Source of the DNA: Chlamydia serpentis
Lineage (GTDB): Bacteria > Chlamydiota > Chlamydiia > Chlamydiales > Chlamydiaceae
Length of the DNA: 64,000 nt
Assembly (NCBI RefSeq): GCF_900239945.1
Contig: NZ_LT993738.1
Span: 682,001-746,000, forward strand
Direction: 5' to 3'
The position numbers and the translations under genes are program-made. The notes below the pieces were generated by a model. That model was not told the origin of the DNA, made no database searches, and was given only the letters and a program-made list of their open reading frames with translations. Position 1 is the first letter of the stretch, and each line of letters starts with the position of its first letter. Shown piece by piece: positions 1 through 10,775 of the stretch.

Positions 1-305
1 AAACGTTTCCTGATGATGTTCGTGACTTAGGAGTCATTCTTAATGCCTCTCTAGAAATGGAAATTAAGTATTCTGGATACATAGATCGTCAGAAAATTCT
101 TATCGAGAATTTAGAGAAGGCAGAATCACTGCTCATTCCTGAAAATTTAGATTACAAGAAGATAACAGCTTTGAGCTTAGAAGCTAAAGAAAAATTAGCA
201 AAGTTCACCCCCCGAACTCTAGGTTCTGCATCGAGGATATCTGGAATAGCCTCTGCTGATATTCAAGTTTTGATGGTAGCCTTAAAAAAACATGCTCACC
301 CCTAG
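1..305 (+). CDS. mnmG: MnmG (GidA) C-terminal end, partial
   Basis: This is the last ~100 codons of the tRNA uridine-5-carboxymethylaminomethyl modification enzyme, which works with MnmE on U34 of certain tRNAs. The reading frame is open back to base 3 without a stop, so the gene starts outside the window; the ATG at 57 is internal. The tail is typical of the family: [13 protein letters not shown] helix, [12 protein letters not shown], then the C-terminal signature SASRISGI with [12 protein letters not shown]. The stop codon overlaps the start of lplA by 14 bases, which suggests co-transcription and translational coupling. Identification rests on the conserved C-terminal helical domain that recognises tRNA and MnmE. 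Confidence 0.9.
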   Translation, partial: TFPDDVRDLGVILNASLEMEIKYSGYIDRQKILIENLEKAESLLIPENLDYKKITALSLEAKEKLAKFTPRTLGSASRISGIASADIQVLMVALKKHAHP

Positions 306-999
306 TTGTATTTTTCTAGATTTACAAGGATATTCGATTTTTCAACAATTACAAATCGAAGAGGCTTTATTAAGAGTTTCGAATCAAAATTTCTGTATTA
401 TTAATACAGGTGTTCAGGATTCAATAGTTTTAGGAATTTCTCGAAATTTAAATCAAGACGTGAACGTTACTCGGGCACAAAAAAATCATATTCCTATAAT
501 ACGTCGTTATAGTGGAGGAGGTACGGTATTCATAGATACTAATACTATAATGGTATCTTGGATTATGAACTCCCCAGAACGTTTTACTCAGCCTCAAGCA
601 TTATTAGCATGGACCTATCAGATCTATAGTCCATTCTTTCCTGATACGTTTTCTATTTGTGAAAACGATTATGTTCTTGGCAAGAAAAAAGTTGGCGGCA
701 ATGCACAGTACATTCAAAAACATCGCTGGGTACACCACACGACATTTTTGTGGGATATAGACATAGATAAATTGTCGTACTATTTACCGATTCCTCAAAA
801 ACAACCCGATTACCGTCAGCAACGTTCTCACGCAGAGTTTTTGACTACGTTACGTCCTTGTTTTGTTTCTCGCGATCACTTCTTTGAAAACATCAAAGCA
901 TCGGGAGGACTGTTATTGTCTTGGCAAAAACTTCGTGATGAGGAGCTACAAAAAACTCTTGCCCAGCCTCATCGTAAAGCAACTATTGTACTTACTTAA
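292..999 (+). CDS. lplA: Lipoate-protein ligase A family protein
   Basis: LplA attaches lipoate, through lipoyl-AMP, to lysines of the E2 subunits of 2-oxoacid dehydrogenases. The 235-residue protein has the core motif RRYSGGGTV (about residues 69-77), which binds lipoyl-AMP, and a [10 protein letters not shown] motif (about 130-139) containing the catalytic lysine region. It is shorter than E. coli LplA (~338 aa) and lacks its small C-terminal domain, as is usual for chlamydial versions. Its ATG lies inside the end of mnmG. It matches the position of CT499; chlamydiae carry more than one lplA, so paralogue identity is less certain than family. Confidence 0.88.
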   Translation: MLTPSCIFLDLQGYSIFQQLQIEEALLRVSNQNFCIINTGVQDSIVLGISRNLNQDVNVTRAQKNHIPIIRRYSGGGTVFIDTNTIMVSWIMNSPERFTQPQALLAWTYQIYSPFFPDTFSICENDYVLGKKKVGGNAQYIQKHRWVHHTTFLWDIDIDKLSYYLPIPQKQPDYRQQRSHAEFLTTLRPCFVSRDHFFENIKASGGLLLSWQKLRDEELQKTLAQPHRKATIVLT

Positions 1000-1007
1000 A
1001 GAGTAAT

Positions 1008-1430
1008 CTAAGAGGCATTCAGAATCTCTATTTTACCAAAAAAGTAAGCGATCTCATTCACAGCATTTTCTAAGCTGTCAGATCCATGAACAGCATTAAT
1101 CCCTATAGATTCTCCAAATTTAGCGCGAATAGTTCCTACAGCAGCTTCTGCAGGGTTTGTAGCGCCCATAAGCTCACGATTACGAGAAACTGCATTTGCT
1201 CCCTCCAATACCAAAACTACAATAGGTCCTGAGATCATAAAACTAACAAGTTCTTCGAAAAAAGGACGCTCTCTATGTACCCAATAAAACCCTTCGGCTT
1301 CAGTTTGGGATAGGTGTATCATTTTCATTGCTGCTATACGTAAGCCAGATTGTTCAAAAATAGATAAGATTTCTCCAATATGAGCTTTGCTAACAGAGTC
1401 TGGTTTAATAATAGATAGCGTTTGTTCCAT
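1008..1430 (-). CDS. ndk: Nucleoside diphosphate kinase
   Basis: Ndk transfers the gamma phosphate from ATP to nucleoside diphosphates through a phosphohistidine. The 140-residue protein shows the whole family fold: TLSIIKPD at the N-terminus, the RERPFF Kpn-loop region, [14 protein letters not shown], and the active-site signature NAVHGSDS with the catalytic histidine. Length is normal for the family (about 140). The start ATG is preceded by a good AAGGAG ribosome site. It is convergent with lplA with only 8 bases between stops. Chlamydiae import nucleotides from the host, so Ndk balances the imported pools. Confidence 0.96.
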   Translation of the reverse strand: MEQTLSIIKPDSVSKAHIGEILSIFEQSGLRIAAMKMIHLSQTEAEGFYWVHRERPFFEELVSFMISGPIVVLVLEGANAVSRNRELMGATNPAEAAVGTIRAKFGESIGINAVHGSDSLENAVNEIAYFFGKIEILNAS

Positions 1431-1502
1431 GGTATATGTATATCTCCTTCAAAATGAAATCGCTTTATTTTAGGAGAAGTATAGCATGATCTTTAGGAAA
1501 GT

Positions 1503-2126
1503 CTAGTCCTTGTTCGTTCCTGAAAAATTCTTTTTAAGAGCAATAGGAAGAATATCTGTTAAAGAAGATCCCTCTGGGAGATCTTTAATAGCTTCTGTTA
1601 TCATCCGTTCAGCAGCGATTTTTGAATAGCCTAAAGCTGCTAAAGCCTGTATTCCTTCTTCAATATAAGGAGAATCTGTATCCGTCCGAATAATTTCAAG
1701 TCTAGAATCTAAAGGAAGGAGGGCGGGTAATTTTTGTTTAAGTTCGACCATAAGCTTTTCAGCAGTTTTTTTCCCAATTCCTGATACAGAAGATAAAGCT
1801 CGGATATCTTCACCACGAACCACTGAACATAATATCTTTAAAGGTAAGGCATTAAGAATTGCTAAGCCTAGCTTAGGTCCTATTCCAGAAAAAGAAATTA
1901 AAATACGAAAACACTCTCTTTCTTCTCGAGAATGAAATCCATAAATCAGATGCTCAGTCTCACGGAATATAACATGAGTATAGACTAGAAAATCTTGATG
2001 CAAAGCTCTGATACATTCTACTGCCCACCGCTCAGTGATAGCAACATGATAGCCAATGCCCTGGCATTCTATAACAATTACGTTAGTATTTACATGAGTA
2101 AGTATCCCGCGAATATAGTCGTACAT
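1503..2126 (-). CDS. ruvA: Holliday junction DNA helicase subunit RuvA
   Basis: RuvA binds Holliday junctions as a tetramer and loads the RuvB motor for branch migration. I set the start at the ATG at 2126 ([12 protein letters not shown], the typical family N-terminus), giving 207 residues. The open frame extends further upstream only through ruvC codons, and that 24-residue extension is hydrophobic and not conserved. Helix-hairpin-helix motifs are visible ([13 protein letters not shown] and [12 protein letters not shown]), followed by the C-terminal RuvB-binding domain (ALAALGYS). It starts one base after the ruvC stop, so the two resolvasome genes are coupled. Confidence 0.95.
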   Translation of the reverse strand: MYDYIRGILTHVNTNVIVIECQGIGYHVAITERWAVECIRALHQDFLVYTHVIFRETEHLIYGFHSREERECFRILISFSGIGPKLGLAILNALPLKILCSVVRGEDIRALSSVSGIGKKTAEKLMVELKQKLPALLPLDSRLEIIRTDTDSPYIEEGIQALAALGYSKIAAERMITEAIKDLPEGSSLTDILPIALKKNFSGTNKD

Positions 2127-2127
2127 T

Positions 2128-2643
2128 TTACCTAACTCCACAAAGAGGACTATGCAATATATGAGTATGACATATAGCAAGAGCAAAGGCATCAGCAATA
2201 TCTTCTTTAGAGGGATCTAAAATATCAGGAAGATTCAATAGCTTACTGACCATTATCTGAACTTGTCTTTTACTCGCATGACCTTTACCAACTACTGCTT
2301 TTTTTGCGACATTCGGGGCATATTCAAAAATCGGAATATCACGTAGGGCTGCAGCTAGTAAAACAATACCACGTGCCATCCCTAATTTTATGGTGCTTTG
2401 AGGATTTTTATTTACAAACTGAGTTTCTAAAACCATAACATCGGGCTGTATATGATCTAATATTCTAGAGAGCTCTTCAAAGAGAGTCCTGTAACGCATA
2501 GGAAGAGGCGACTTAGGAGATAGGTGAATGGCGCCGTAACTATGAGGTCGCAATTGGTAACGCTGTTCTAAAGCAACAACGGCATATCCCGCCACTATAG
2601 TGCCTGGATCTACCCCTATAATCAATTGTGACACAATACGCAT
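2128..2643 (-). CDS. ruvC: Holliday junction endonuclease RuvC
   Basis: RuvC is the dimeric resolvase that cuts Holliday junctions held by RuvAB. The 171-residue protein has the RNase H-like catalytic acids in order: GVDPGT at residues ~10-15, the glutamate in VLETQF (~70-75), and the aspartates of [11 protein letters not shown] near residue 150. Length is normal. It precedes ruvA with one base between them. The gene lies downstream of a coiled-coil hypothetical with a ~120-base AT-rich gap, in which I see no strong promoter. Confidence 0.95.
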   Translation of the reverse strand: MRIVSQLIIGVDPGTIVAGYAVVALEQRYQLRPHSYGAIHLSPKSPLPMRYRTLFEELSRILDHIQPDVMVLETQFVNKNPQSTIKLGMARGIVLLAAALRDIPIFEYAPNVAKKAVVGKGHASKRQVQIMVSKLLNLPDILDPSKEDIADAFALAICHTHILHSPLCGVR

Positions 2644-2764
2644 TCCTGAGATATTCTAAGCGTGTTTTCTTTAAAAGATGATTCGAATTGAGATAATCTC
2701 TTCTAAAGTAATTAATTTTCGCTTTCTATGAAATTATTTTCTATTTGAAAAACACCGAGCTTAC

Positions 2765-3721
2765 TTATGTAGAAATTTTAGATTCTGTAAATAACAAATC
2801 TAGTTCACATTCAATTTCTTTCCCCAATAATCCCTTCAAATGATCTAGCTTGGTATTTAAAGGCATATCAATACCCATTTGCTTATGTAAATCCCGAAGC
2901 TGACAGTATTGATCCTCAACAATATCTTGAAGTAGAGCGACTGTCTTTTTCTTCTGAGCTAGATCTGTTTGTACCTCGGTTAATTTTTCAATAGAACAAG
3001 TCTCTGTACTATTTTGATTTCCTTCTTGGTAGCACTGTAATTTTTCTCTTAATTTAGCAATTTCTAAATGATATGTTTTTACATAAACATCTTTTTCCTG
3101 TTGCAAAGTAGCAAGGCTGTTCTTTAATTCATCTATTTCAGCATATACTGGATACGATCTCTCCTTATCTATAAAGGAGGCTGTCTGTTGTGAAATATTG
3201 CGTTGTAATTGTTCTTCAAGCTGCTTGATTTTATGCTCATAGCATAAACGACGCCCTTCACTAATCTCTGCTTGTTGTACACTTTGAAAAAGTTCTTTTT
3301 TTATTTCGTCGATAATATCATTTTGATGACGAATTTGTTGAAGTTTTTCTGCAAGACGATGTTGTAACCAATTATTTTCTTCTTGTAGCTTTTGTATCTC
3401 TTGATTTTTAATTTCCTCCTGATGGACATACTCTTTTTCTAAAGCGGACAACTGTTCTTGACACTGCAAGTCAATAAGCTGAGCCTCCTGAGGACAAAAG
3501 TTTTGTGTTTCCTTCTGCAATGAAACCAGCTTTCCACTCATTCTGCTACAAACCGCAGACAAAATGCTGCAGACATGCTGCCACTCGAGAATATCAGCAT
3601 CTTTCCAACGACAAAGCAAACGAAGCATTGGACGAGAACATGTAGTGTAATAATGGGGAGATAGTGGACTGGAAGATCGTAACGAAGATAGATGCAGCTT
3701 AAGTGTAGATAAGAGCCGCAC
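2765..3721 (-). CDS. Coiled-coil hypothetical protein (CT503-type)
   Basis: I recognise this only by position (between ruvC and a tRNA-Leu, as CT503 in C. trachomatis). The 318-residue protein is mostly heptad-like, rich in E, K, Q and L from about residue 55 to 300, so a long coiled coil is very likely. There is no signal peptide and no membrane segment. The annotated start is a GTG with an AGAGGT ribosome site eight bases upstream; an ATG at 3628 would remove 31 residues that look basic and serine-rich. Function is unknown; a structural or secreted role is possible but nothing in the sequence decides it. Confidence 0.7.
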   Translation of the reverse strand: MRLLSTLKLHLSSLRSSSPLSPHYYTTCSRPMLRLLCRWKDADILEWQHVCSILSAVCSRMSGKLVSLQKETQNFCPQEAQLIDLQCQEQLSALEKEYVHQEEIKNQEIQKLQEENNWLQHRLAEKLQQIRHQNDIIDEIKKELFQSVQQAEISEGRRLCYEHKIKQLEEQLQRNISQQTASFIDKERSYPVYAEIDELKNSLATLQQEKDVYVKTYHLEIAKLREKLQCYQEGNQNSTETCSIEKLTEVQTDLAQKKKTVALLQDIVEDQYCQLRDLHKQMGIDMPLNTKLDHLKGLLGKEIECELDLLFTESKIST

Positions 3722-3853
3722 AGGGTACCTCTAAAGTTAGTCTAGTCAATTCATCCTATAACACACAATTGAGTTTCTTGTCTCAATTCGTTATCAATTG
3801 CTTTTTGTAAGGGGGGGGAGAGAAATTCTAGAAGTATCCTTAATTCATGAAAT

Positions 3854-3936
3854 TGCTCAGAACAAGACTCGAACTTGCACGGGCCTACGCCCAAGGGATT
3901 TTAAGTCCCTAGTGTCTACCATTCCACCATCTGAGC
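3854..3936 (-). tRNA. tRNA-Leu (anticodon UAA)
   Basis: Read on the minus strand, an 83-base cloverleaf starts GCTCAGA and closes with TCTGAGC plus discriminator A. The anticodon stem-loop is AGGGACTTAAAATCCCT, giving UAA. A long variable arm (GGGCGTAGGCCC) follows, as expected for leucine tRNAs, then a T-arm with TTCGAGT. CCA is not encoded. Confidence 0.93.
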
Positions 3937-4062
3937 AAAAAATAGTGTCTCACTTAAATCATTCTTCAAATAAAACAAACATTCTAAAGATAGATCTTTT
4001 CCTAAGTGCAGAAAACTAAGAGGCATTATAACACAGTTTTTTTTCTAAATCAATGATTTTTA

Positions 4063-4108
4063 AAAAAACCAAAAGGCATGGCTTAAATAAAATTAAAAAC
4101 ATGCCTTT
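4063..4108 (-). terminator. Rho-independent terminator of the ribosomal/gapA operon
   Basis: On the minus strand the perfect nine-base arms AAAGGCATG and CATGCCTTT flank an AT-rich loop and are followed by GGTTTTTTT. It lies a few bases past the stop of the preceding hypothetical gene, so it ends transcription coming from gapA and probably from the whole ribosomal operon. Confidence 0.75.
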
Positions 4109-4113
4109 ATAAG

Positions 4114-4944
4114 CTATTCTTCTTCTTGAGGTAAGAACAGTACCGAAGAACCTTCTTCAATTGAAAAAGAAGTTGAGGGGGATGCATCTTCTTCTGTCTC
4201 AGGAAAATGCAAGGCATCATCAGCAGACAACAAAGCATCTATGACTTCGGTACTCTCATCAACTAAAGCTTGTAACGATTCATTAAGATCTGCAGAAGTT
4301 ACTACTGGATTGACAACAGTTTGAGAAATAACTTCTGATATCAATTTTGCTGGGGGAGGAAGCAAAGAAAATTTCTTTTGCTCAATAATCTCGTGCTCCT
4401 GAGATTCTTCCCAAAGTTCTTCTTGAACAGTGTCTAAAATCTCTTGCGATGCTCCAGTTACTTCAGCCATTTCTTTATGATTTCTGCGACGACTTAGCTT
4501 TTTCTTTTCTTTCCACTTTTCCCCTTTAAAGGAATCCTTTTTGGTTTCTTTCTTATCTTTTTTAGTAGGGTTAGAAGGTGCTATTACTTCTTCCGAGCTA
4601 TCAACCGTAGGCTTTTCATCAACAACGGGTAGTGGTGTAGATTTAGTTAATTTTATTAAAGCTTCCCTACCGCCAGCAATCTTTACTCCACGATCCAAAC
4701 CAACTGCTTTTAAATTGATCTTAGCATCGCGAACTTCCATTATCTCATAATCGCCAGCAGGCACCAGAAAGGGCTTGCTATGGTCACAGTTTCTAAAAAA
4801 ACAAATATTTCCTAAGGAAATAACCTCTATAGCTTCAACCATAAAAGGATCTTGTGAAAGATGCTTCGTATTCCTTACTGATAACTTATACCCCTCTCGA
4901 GAGGTAATCACAGTTTCTATAACAGGGTCTCTTGTAAAATACAC
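4114..4944 (-). CDS. Hypothetical protein with basic centre and acidic tail (CT504-type)
   Basis: This conserved chlamydial hypothetical sits in the CT504 position directly after gapA, 13 bases from its stop, so it is probably in the same transcript. The 276-residue protein has an ordered N-terminal ~100 residues, then a strongly basic lysine-rich linker (about residues 125-155, [10 protein letters not shown] and [10 protein letters not shown]), then an acidic, glutamate-rich tail (about 185-276). There is no signal peptide or membrane segment. The charge layout would suit nucleic acid or ribosome contact, but that is only a guess. I cannot assign a function. Confidence 0.7.
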   Translation of the reverse strand: MYFTRDPVIETVITSREGYKLSVRNTKHLSQDPFMVEAIEVISLGNICFFRNCDHSKPFLVPAGDYEIMEVRDAKINLKAVGLDRGVKIAGGREALIKLTKSTPLPVVDEKPTVDSSEEVIAPSNPTKKDKKETKKDSFKGEKWKEKKKLSRRRNHKEMAEVTGASQEILDTVQEELWEESQEHEIIEQKKFSLLPPPAKLISEVISQTVVNPVVTSADLNESLQALVDESTEVIDALLSADDALHFPETEEDASPSTSFSIEEGSSVLFLPQEEE

Positions 4945-4957
4945 GTATTACAACCTT

Positions 4958-5965
4958 TTATTTAGAGTTTTTTGCTACATACTCTAATAAGTCTACTATG
5001 CGCGTGGCGTATCCTATTTCATTATCATACCACGCGACTAACTTAAAGAACCGATCATTCAAGGCTATACCAGCTGACGCATCAAATATAGAAGAATGCT
5101 CAGAGCCTATAAAATCTGAAGAAACAACTTGCTCATCTGTATAATCCAAAATGCCTTGCAAATCAGTTTGTGCAGCGTTTTTCATAGCTAAGCAAATATC
5201 ATCGTAAGTTGTAGGCTTCTCGAGTCTTACAGTTAAGTCAACTACAGATACATCAGCGACAGGAACTCTGAAGGCCATTCCTGTTAATTTTCCCTTTAAT
5301 TCAGGGAGACATAGAGTTACAGCTTTTGCAGCTCCAGTTGAGGCAGGAATGATGTTTTGCAAACAACCACGCCCCCCTCTCCAGTCTTTTTTTGAAGGTC
5401 CGTCAACTACTAGTTGGGTAGCCGTAGCCGCATGAACGGTTGTCATTAAACCTTCTGTAATTCCAAAATTATCTAATAAAACTTTAGCAAGGGGAGCTAA
5501 ACAGTTTGTAGTACAAGAAGCATTAGATATGATTTTATCTCTTTCAGAGTCAAAAGTCTTATGATTCACTCCCATAACAAAAGTAGGAATGTCCCCTTTT
5601 CCAGGAGCTGAAATTAATACTCTTTTAGCTCCAGCTAGCAAATGCTTTTCAGCATCTTCTTTTTTTGTGAATAACCCTGTACATTCGATAACAAGATCAA
5701 CATCTAAATCTTTCCAAGGAAGATTTTGAACATTACGTTCTGATAGGAATTTAATATTCTGTTGCCCAACAATAAGATGGTCCCCTTCACAGCGCACATC
5801 TCCAAGGAAATGGCCGTGTGTAGAATCAAATTTGAACAGATAAGCAAGTGCATCTCCAGGAACAAGATCATTAATAGCAAGGACTTCTAAATGGGGACTT
5901 CTTTTTAAGATCTGTCTTAAAACCAAACGACCGATGCGCCCAAAACCATTAATTACAATCTTCAT
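4958..5965 (-). CDS. gapA: Glyceraldehyde-3-phosphate dehydrogenase
   Basis: GapA oxidises glyceraldehyde-3-phosphate to 1,3-bisphosphoglycerate with NAD in glycolysis. The 335-residue protein has the Rossmann start INGFGRIGR, the catalytic cysteine (residue 151) in [16 protein letters not shown], and the late signature [12 protein letters not shown]. Length is standard. It follows rplQ by about 40 bases on the same strand, so a glycolytic gene is appended to the ribosomal operon, an arrangement known from other chlamydiae. In this window it pairs metabolically with pgk at 51652. Confidence 0.97.
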   Translation of the reverse strand: MKIVINGFGRIGRLVLRQILKRSPHLEVLAINDLVPGDALAYLFKFDSTHGHFLGDVRCEGDHLIVGQQNIKFLSERNVQNLPWKDLDVDLVIECTGLFTKKEDAEKHLLAGAKRVLISAPGKGDIPTFVMGVNHKTFDSERDKIISNASCTTNCLAPLAKVLLDNFGITEGLMTTVHAATATQLVVDGPSKKDWRGGRGCLQNIIPASTGAAKAVTLCLPELKGKLTGMAFRVPVADVSVVDLTVRLEKPTTYDDICLAMKNAAQTDLQGILDYTDEQVVSSDFIGSEHSSIFDASAGIALNDRFFKLVAWYDNEIGYATRIVDLLEYVAKNSK

Positions 5966-6006
5966 TGCTTATCCTCAGAACTCAGTAAATTAGAACTGTA
6001 TTAGCT

Positions 6007-6435
6007 TTAGTTAGCTAAAAATTCTATAATACACTTTTGAGCATTATCACCTATTCTATTTTGTAATTTTAGAATACGTGTGTAACCACCTTTTCTTTCT
6101 ACAAAACGATTTCCCAATTCATCGAACAACTTATTGACAACTAGACGATCCACATTATACACAGATGTATTTCCAGATTTAGCTTGTCGGGCTTCTTTAC
6201 TTGTTAGTTTATTATATCGCACCATAAGCCGCCCAATAGCTATACGTCTTGCTGCCAAGGAGTTTTTCTTGGCTAGGGTAATCATTTTATCAGCATGTCG
6301 TCGCAATTCCTTAGCTTTAGGTAACGTCGTCTCAATTCTTTCATAATGAATTAATGACTTTAACATATTAGCTAACATACAACGATTATGCGAGGAAGTA
6401 CGACCAACTCTAAATTTTTTTCTAGCGTGTTGCAT
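6007..6435 (-). CDS. rplQ: 50S ribosomal protein L17
   Basis: L17 lies near the peptide exit tunnel of the large subunit. The 142-residue protein begins [20 protein letters not shown], the family N-terminus, and contains [22 protein letters not shown]. It is the last ribosomal gene of the alpha segment, starting six bases after the rpoA stop, and is longer than E. coli L17 (127) because of a C-terminal extension. Confidence 0.96.
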   Translation of the reverse strand: MQHARKKFRVGRTSSHNRCMLANMLKSLIHYERIETTLPKAKELRRHADKMITLAKKNSLAARRIAIGRLMVRYNKLTSKEARQAKSGNTSVYNVDRLVVNKLFDELGNRFVERKGGYTRILKLQNRIGDNAQKCIIEFLAN

Positions 6436-6441
6436 TACTTA

Positions 6442-7566
6442 CTATCCCTTTGTATTTTTAGCCCGAATCTTTTCGGCATACCACTTCATTTTTTCTTTCA
6501 CATTATCTAAACCCACACCAAACTGCGCAAGGTCCATGCCTAATTCAAGCTTCATTTCTTTCAACTTATTCTTGATTTCGCAAAGAGACTTCTTTCCAAA
6601 ATTTCTAAATTGCAACAATCGCGGCTCTGGCATGATAACAAGTTCGCCAATGGTTTCTATATTTGCATTAGACAAACAATTTGTTGATCTTACTGAGAGT
6701 TCAATTTCATTAATTCCCAAAATCAACTTGTGAAGAATATCGTCTTTATTTTCTTTTTCAATAGAAATAGCTTCTTCAAATACGATTTTCTTCTCATCCA
6801 TATTCTCAAAAATAGAAAAATGCTTAGTCAAAATCTGGGTAGAAAAAGCTAAAGCTTCTTTAGGAGATACCCTGCCATCAGTTTCCACGACTAAAACTAA
6901 GCGATCAAAATCCGTATCCTGACCAACCCGTGTATCTTCTACAAAATAATTCACTAAAGTTACTGGAGAAAACGCAGCATCCAAAACAATTTCATAAACA
7001 CCTTTGTCTTCCAAAATGATTCTTTCAGAAGGGGTATAGCCTCTACCAAAAGCAACGCGCAAAACCACTTCAACTTGTATAGGTTGAGTAACAGTAAAGA
7101 TTACTTGATCTGGGTTGACAGCCTCAAAATCTCCTTCTTGCAACAAATCTTGTAGAGTAACTTCTTTTTGTCCATTAGCCCCAGCTAGATCGGAAGCATC
7201 TATAGAAATCGAAGCCTTTAATACCTGCGTTGTCCTTCCTAAAGAACTATCTTGCATTGGGTACTTCTTTAATAGGGCTCCCTTTAAATTCAGAATGATA
7301 TTAGTTACATCCTCAACAACCCCTTCAATTGCCATATACTCATGTAAGACCCCTGTCATAGCAAAAGAAATAATAGCTGGAGCTTCTAAACCAATAAGTA
7401 AAGCACGCCTTAAAGCATTTCCTAAAGTATGACCCATCCCTCTTTCTAAGGGCTCAGCAATAAAACGAGCGTGTTTATCTATTGAAAGCCCTTCAACAGG
7501 CAACATTTTCACTGTCTCAGGCAGTTCGAATTTATCATAAAGCAAATTTTGTGTGTTATCTGACAT
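6442..7566 (-). CDS. rpoA: RNA polymerase alpha subunit
   Basis: RpoA nucleates RNA polymerase assembly and contacts UP elements and activators through its C-terminal domain. I set the start at the ATG at 7566 (MSDNTQNLL), which has an AAGGAG site; the open frame upstream overlaps rpsK and is not conserved. The resulting 374 residues show the N-terminal dimerisation domain ([17 protein letters not shown]) and the C-terminal helix-hairpin-helix domain ([19 protein letters not shown], then [12 protein letters not shown]). There is about a 40-residue tail after the CTD, longer than in E. coli (329 aa), as in other chlamydiae. Confidence 0.95.
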   Translation of the reverse strand: MSDNTQNLLYDKFELPETVKMLPVEGLSIDKHARFIAEPLERGMGHTLGNALRRALLIGLEAPAIISFAMTGVLHEYMAIEGVVEDVTNIILNLKGALLKKYPMQDSSLGRTTQVLKASISIDASDLAGANGQKEVTLQDLLQEGDFEAVNPDQVIFTVTQPIQVEVVLRVAFGRGYTPSERIILEDKGVYEIVLDAAFSPVTLVNYFVEDTRVGQDTDFDRLVLVVETDGRVSPKEALAFSTQILTKHFSIFENMDEKKIVFEEAISIEKENKDDILHKLILGINEIELSVRSTNCLSNANIETIGELVIMPEPRLLQFRNFGKKSLCEIKNKLKEMKLELGMDLAQFGVGLDNVKEKMKWYAEKIRAKNTKG

Positions 7567-7588
7567 CCTTATTCTCCTTACCCTAAAA

Positions 7589-7990
7589 CTACACTCTGCG
7601 CCTTTTTCTTGGTCTACAACCATTATGAGGAACAGGCGTTTCGTCACGGATGACAGAAACTACTAAACCAGAAGATATCAAAGCACGGACAGCAGACTCT
7701 CGCCCAGCTCCAGTACCTTTTAGACAAACTTCCACTTCTTTTAAACCAGAGTTCATAGCAGTTTTAGCAGCGTCTTGAGCTGCTACTGTAGCAGCAAAGG
7801 CTGAAGATTTTCTTGAACCAGAATATCCTACTTTACCTGCTGATGCCCAAGAAATTACATTGCCAGCAGGATCTGTTATAGATACTATTGTGTTGTTAAA
7901 AGTAGCCTTAACATGCACAACACCTGAAGGAATATTTTTTAGTTGTTTTCTTTTTACGCTCTTTTTTGCCTGCGCTTGATTTTTAACCAA
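7589..7990 (-). CDS. rpsK: 30S ribosomal protein S11
   Basis: S11 forms part of the platform near the 3' end of 16S rRNA. The 133-residue protein has [16 protein letters not shown] and ends RPRKRRRV, both family marks. The start codon is TTG, supported by an AGGAG ribosome site about eight bases upstream; no in-frame ATG lies nearby. Confidence 0.96.
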   Translation of the reverse strand: MVKNQAQAKKSVKRKQLKNIPSGVVHVKATFNNTIVSITDPAGNVISWASAGKVGYSGSRKSSAFAATVAAQDAAKTAMNSGLKEVEVCLKGTGAGRESAVRALISSGLVVSVIRDETPVPHNGCRPRKRRRV

Positions 7991-8011
7991 AACACGACTC
8001 CTAATTAAAAA

Positions 8012-8380
8012 TTATTTCTTCTTACCTGCGACCGTTTTTCGTTTACCTTTTCGAGTGCGCGAATTAGTCTTTGTACGCTGTCCTCTTACTGGCAAAGAAA
8101 GTCTATGTCTCTGGCCTCGATAAGAATGGATTGCGATTAATCTCTTAATATCTGATTGAACACGACGACGCAAATCTCCTTCTACTGTGTACTCCGATTG
8201 TAAAAGTGAATTCAATCGTCCTACTTCTTCTTCGGTTAATTCAGAAGCCCTAGCCTCAGGATTTAACTTTAACTTTCTGATAATCTCATCAGACCGCGCG
8301 GATCCTATCCCATAAATATATGTCAGACTTATCTTTAACTTTTTCTTTGCAGGAATATCAATTCCAATGATGCGTGGCAT
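8012..8380 (-). CDS. rpsM: 30S ribosomal protein S13
   Basis: S13 bridges the small-subunit head to the large subunit and P-site tRNA. The 122-residue protein begins [14 protein letters not shown] and carries the LTYIYGIG helix-two-turn-helix region and [21 protein letters not shown], with a basic tail. It follows secY directly; infA, map and rpmJ that sit here in many bacteria are absent. Confidence 0.96.
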   Translation of the reverse strand: MPRIIGIDIPAKKKLKISLTYIYGIGSARSDEIIRKLKLNPEARASELTEEEVGRLNSLLQSEYTVEGDLRRRVQSDIKRLIAIHSYRGQRHRLSLPVRGQRTKTNSRTRKGKRKTVAGKKK

Positions 8381-8435
8381 ACGTTGGGCCTCCCTTAAAA
8401 TAGTATAAGCATCTTAGGTCAAAAATTGTTATTTT

Positions 8436-9809
8436 TCAATGTCTTCCTTTCGTCCGTTCTGTTTTCAAGACGCTATCGTAGCGACGCATCAACAAAAACG
8501 CATCAACCTGCTTCATTGTATCTAAAACAACGCCCACAACAATGAGCATCGCGGTACCACCCAGGAAGTAACTTACATTAGAATCTACGCGCAGTACATA
8601 ACCCAAAAGTGAAGGTAAAATCGCGATACCAGCCAAAAATAAAGCTCCCAAAAGAGTTACACGGTTCATTGTATATTCTAGATAATTTTGAGTTGCTCTT
8701 CCCTGACGTATACCAGGAATGAATGCATTATTTTTTTTCATTTCAGAAGCAATTTGCTCAGGATGAAACTGTGTTGCTGTCCAAAAATATGTAAAAAATA
8801 TAATTAACAGAACATAACATATAGAATAAACCAAACTTCCTGGGGCAAGCAGCATAGCAATACGTTTCATCCATGAGGACTCTGATGCAATGAATTGTCC
8901 TATCGTTGCCGGAAACATAAGCAACGAAGAAGCAAAAATAACAGGAATTACACCGGCGTAATTAACTTTTAAGGGAAGATAGGATCCACCTCCAGGAACT
9001 TCTCTTCTTCCAATAACCCTTCGGGCATATTGTACAGGAATTTTTCTAACTCCCTCGATAATCAAAATAGTAGTAATAAGAACAAAAACAAAGACAAGAG
9101 CAAGCAACGAAATTGAAATCAAACCAAAATCGGAAGGATCTTGAGATCCTAAATTTAATCTATTTAAAATAGATCCTAATACAGAGGGGAAGGAAGATAA
9201 AATTCCAAGAGCAATAATTAAACTAATTCCATTTCCAATACCTTTATCAGAAATTTGTTCACCAATCCACATAAGGAGAAGAGTTCCTGTAGTCATCACC
9301 ATAATTGTTGTGATATAGAAAATCCAAGGAGCCCCAAATAATTTCCAAGACAGTAACATAGGCAAAACAATTCCTGGCATGGTCATGTTCATTCTAAGAG
9401 CAAACTTAGCAAACAACAGAGATTGTATTACAGCGAGGGCAACAGTAAATAAACGTGTAAGTCTACCAATCCTACGCTTTCCTTGATCAGGAGACTCCCT
9501 CATTTCTCTTTGCAATGAAGGCATAAAGACTAGAAACAATTGGACGATAATCGAAGCGGATATATAGGGAACAACACCCAAAGCAATTACAGTCATTTGA
9601 GCAAAAGCGCCACCCGAAAAAATATCTGCCAATTGAAACAAATTTTGCCCAGATCCCAATAACTGCTTAAAGTATGCTACAGCTAATTCACCATTTATCC
9701 CAGGAACAGGAATAAAGACACCAACTCTACAAACTGCCAATAAAGCAAAGGTATAGAATAGCTTTTGTCGCAATTCAGTAATCAGAAAAAATTGTCTCAA
9801 TGTAGTCAT
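8436..9809 (-). CDS. secY: Protein translocase subunit SecY
   Basis: SecY is the channel of the inner-membrane Sec translocon. I use the ATG at 9809 ([16 protein letters not shown]), giving 457 residues; a GTG five codons upstream has a poorer ribosome site. About ten membrane segments are visible. Signatures include the VPGINGE plug region, [31 protein letters not shown] TM2 (shortened here) and [10 protein letters not shown]. It lies between rplO and rpsM as in most spc operons; adk is not present. Confidence 0.95.
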   Translation of the reverse strand: MTTLRQFFLITELRQKLFYTFALLAVCRVGVFIPVPGINGELAVAYFKQLLGSGQNLFQLADIFSGGAFAQMTVIALGVVPYISASIIVQLFLVFMPSLQREMRESPDQGKRRIGRLTRLFTVALAVIQSLLFAKFALRMNMTMPGIVLPMLLSWKLFGAPWIFYITTIMVMTTGTLLLMWIGEQISDKGIGNGISLIIALGILSSFPSVLGSILNRLNLGSQDPSDFGLISISLLALVFVFVLITTILIIEGVRKIPVQYARRVIGRREVPGGGSYLPLKVNYAGVIPVIFASSLLMFPATIGQFIASESSWMKRIAMLLAPGSLVYSICYVLLIIFFTYFWTATQFHPEQIASEMKKNNAFIPGIRQGRATQNYLEYTMNRVTLLGALFLAGIAILPSLLGYVLRVDSNVSYFLGGTAMLIVVGVVLDTMKQVDAFLLMRRYDSVLKTERTKGRH

Positions 9810-9833
9810 ATACAGCCTAAACACCCTTATTTT

Positions 9834-10268
9834 TTAAGCAATGCCTAGCAAATTTTTTACTCCTTGCGACAGCACTACAGCAGTATCTTGCCATACGAAG
9901 GTTTTTTCTAAATCTCCTTTAAGAATCACTTTTACTCGTACAGCTTGTTTAGCAATTGCTCTTTTTGCTTTTAAGGCATCCAAAGTAATTGCTTCCCCCT
10001 GTTGAAAAAGGTCTGCTAAACGCCCTGTAGTAATTTCTTCAACACATTTATCAAAACGTTTATGTGAGAATCCCCTTGTAGGAACCCTTCTGTAGAGTGG
10101 AACACCTCCCCCTTCATAACCGAAACGACGCTTATAACCAGAGCGACTCCCATCTCCTTTATGCCCACGACCACTAGTTTTTCCATGACCAGAAGAAGGG
10201 CCTCGGCCTAGTATTTTTTTTCTACGCTTGCGCTCAGAAATATCAAATAATGATTCTAATTTAATCAT
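9834..10268 (-). CDS. rplO: 50S ribosomal protein L15
   Basis: L15 binds 23S rRNA late in large-subunit assembly. The 144-residue protein has the glycine/arginine-rich N-terminus ([18 protein letters not shown]) and [11 protein letters not shown]. Its start overlaps the rpsE stop by eight bases. L30 (rpmD), which normally sits between rpsE and rplO, is missing. Confidence 0.96.
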   Translation of the reverse strand: MIKLESLFDISERKRRKKILGRGPSSGHGKTSGRGHKGDGSRSGYKRRFGYEGGGVPLYRRVPTRGFSHKRFDKCVEEITTGRLADLFQQGEAITLDALKAKRAIAKQAVRVKVILKGDLEKTFVWQDTAVVLSQGVKNLLGIA

Positions 10269-10758
10269 GTATAGGCGCTCCTTTTCTTAACACATCATTA
10301 CGGGGACATAGTCCTGTAAGAGCTTTAAATGCAGCTTTAACTTGATTCATAGGATTATTAGAACCAAAACTTTTAGCTACAATATCTTTAATACCAGCCA
10401 TTTCTAAAATCAAGCGAATACGAGAACCCGCAACAATTCCAGTTCCAGGCTTTGCTGGTTTTAATAACAATTGAGCTCCATCGTGATGAACAATTACTTC
10501 ATGAGGAATTGATCCATTTTCTAAAGCTTCAATCTTCATTAAATTTTTTTTCGCAGCCTCGCCACCTTTACGAATAGCGTCTGTTAATTCATTAGCTTTA
10601 GCAAAACCATAGCCTAAACGACCCTTGCCATCTCCGACTAAAATCAAGGCTGAAAAACTAAATTTTCGTCCTCCTTTGACGACTTTAGAACAACGATTAA
10701 CAACAAGAACTTTCTCTTCTAATTGATCTTCTTTATGAGAATTCTTTGATAGCGACAT
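10261..10758 (-). CDS. rpsE: 30S ribosomal protein S5
   Basis: S5 acts in decoding fidelity near the mRNA entry site. The 165-residue protein has [19 protein letters not shown] (double-stranded RNA-binding fold), [16 protein letters not shown] and the [18 protein letters not shown] signature. It follows rplR by 17 bases and overlaps rplO. Confidence 0.96.
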   Translation of the reverse strand: MSLSKNSHKEDQLEEKVLVVNRCSKVVKGGRKFSFSALILVGDGKGRLGYGFAKANELTDAIRKGGEAAKKNLMKIEALENGSIPHEVIVHHDGAQLLLKPAKPGTGIVAGSRIRLILEMAGIKDIVAKSFGSNNPMNQVKAAFKALTGLCPRNDVLRKGAPIHD

Positions 10759-10775
10759 CTCTTCTTAAACCTTTA

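Noticed and set aside
2127..2198. Extended N-terminus of RuvA
   Set aside because: The extra 24 codons overlap ruvC and are not conserved; the ATG at 2126 has the family N-terminus.
3798..4019. 73-codon plus-strand frame
   Set aside because: It runs antisense across the tRNA-Leu(UAA) gene; translation simply reflects tRNA sequence.
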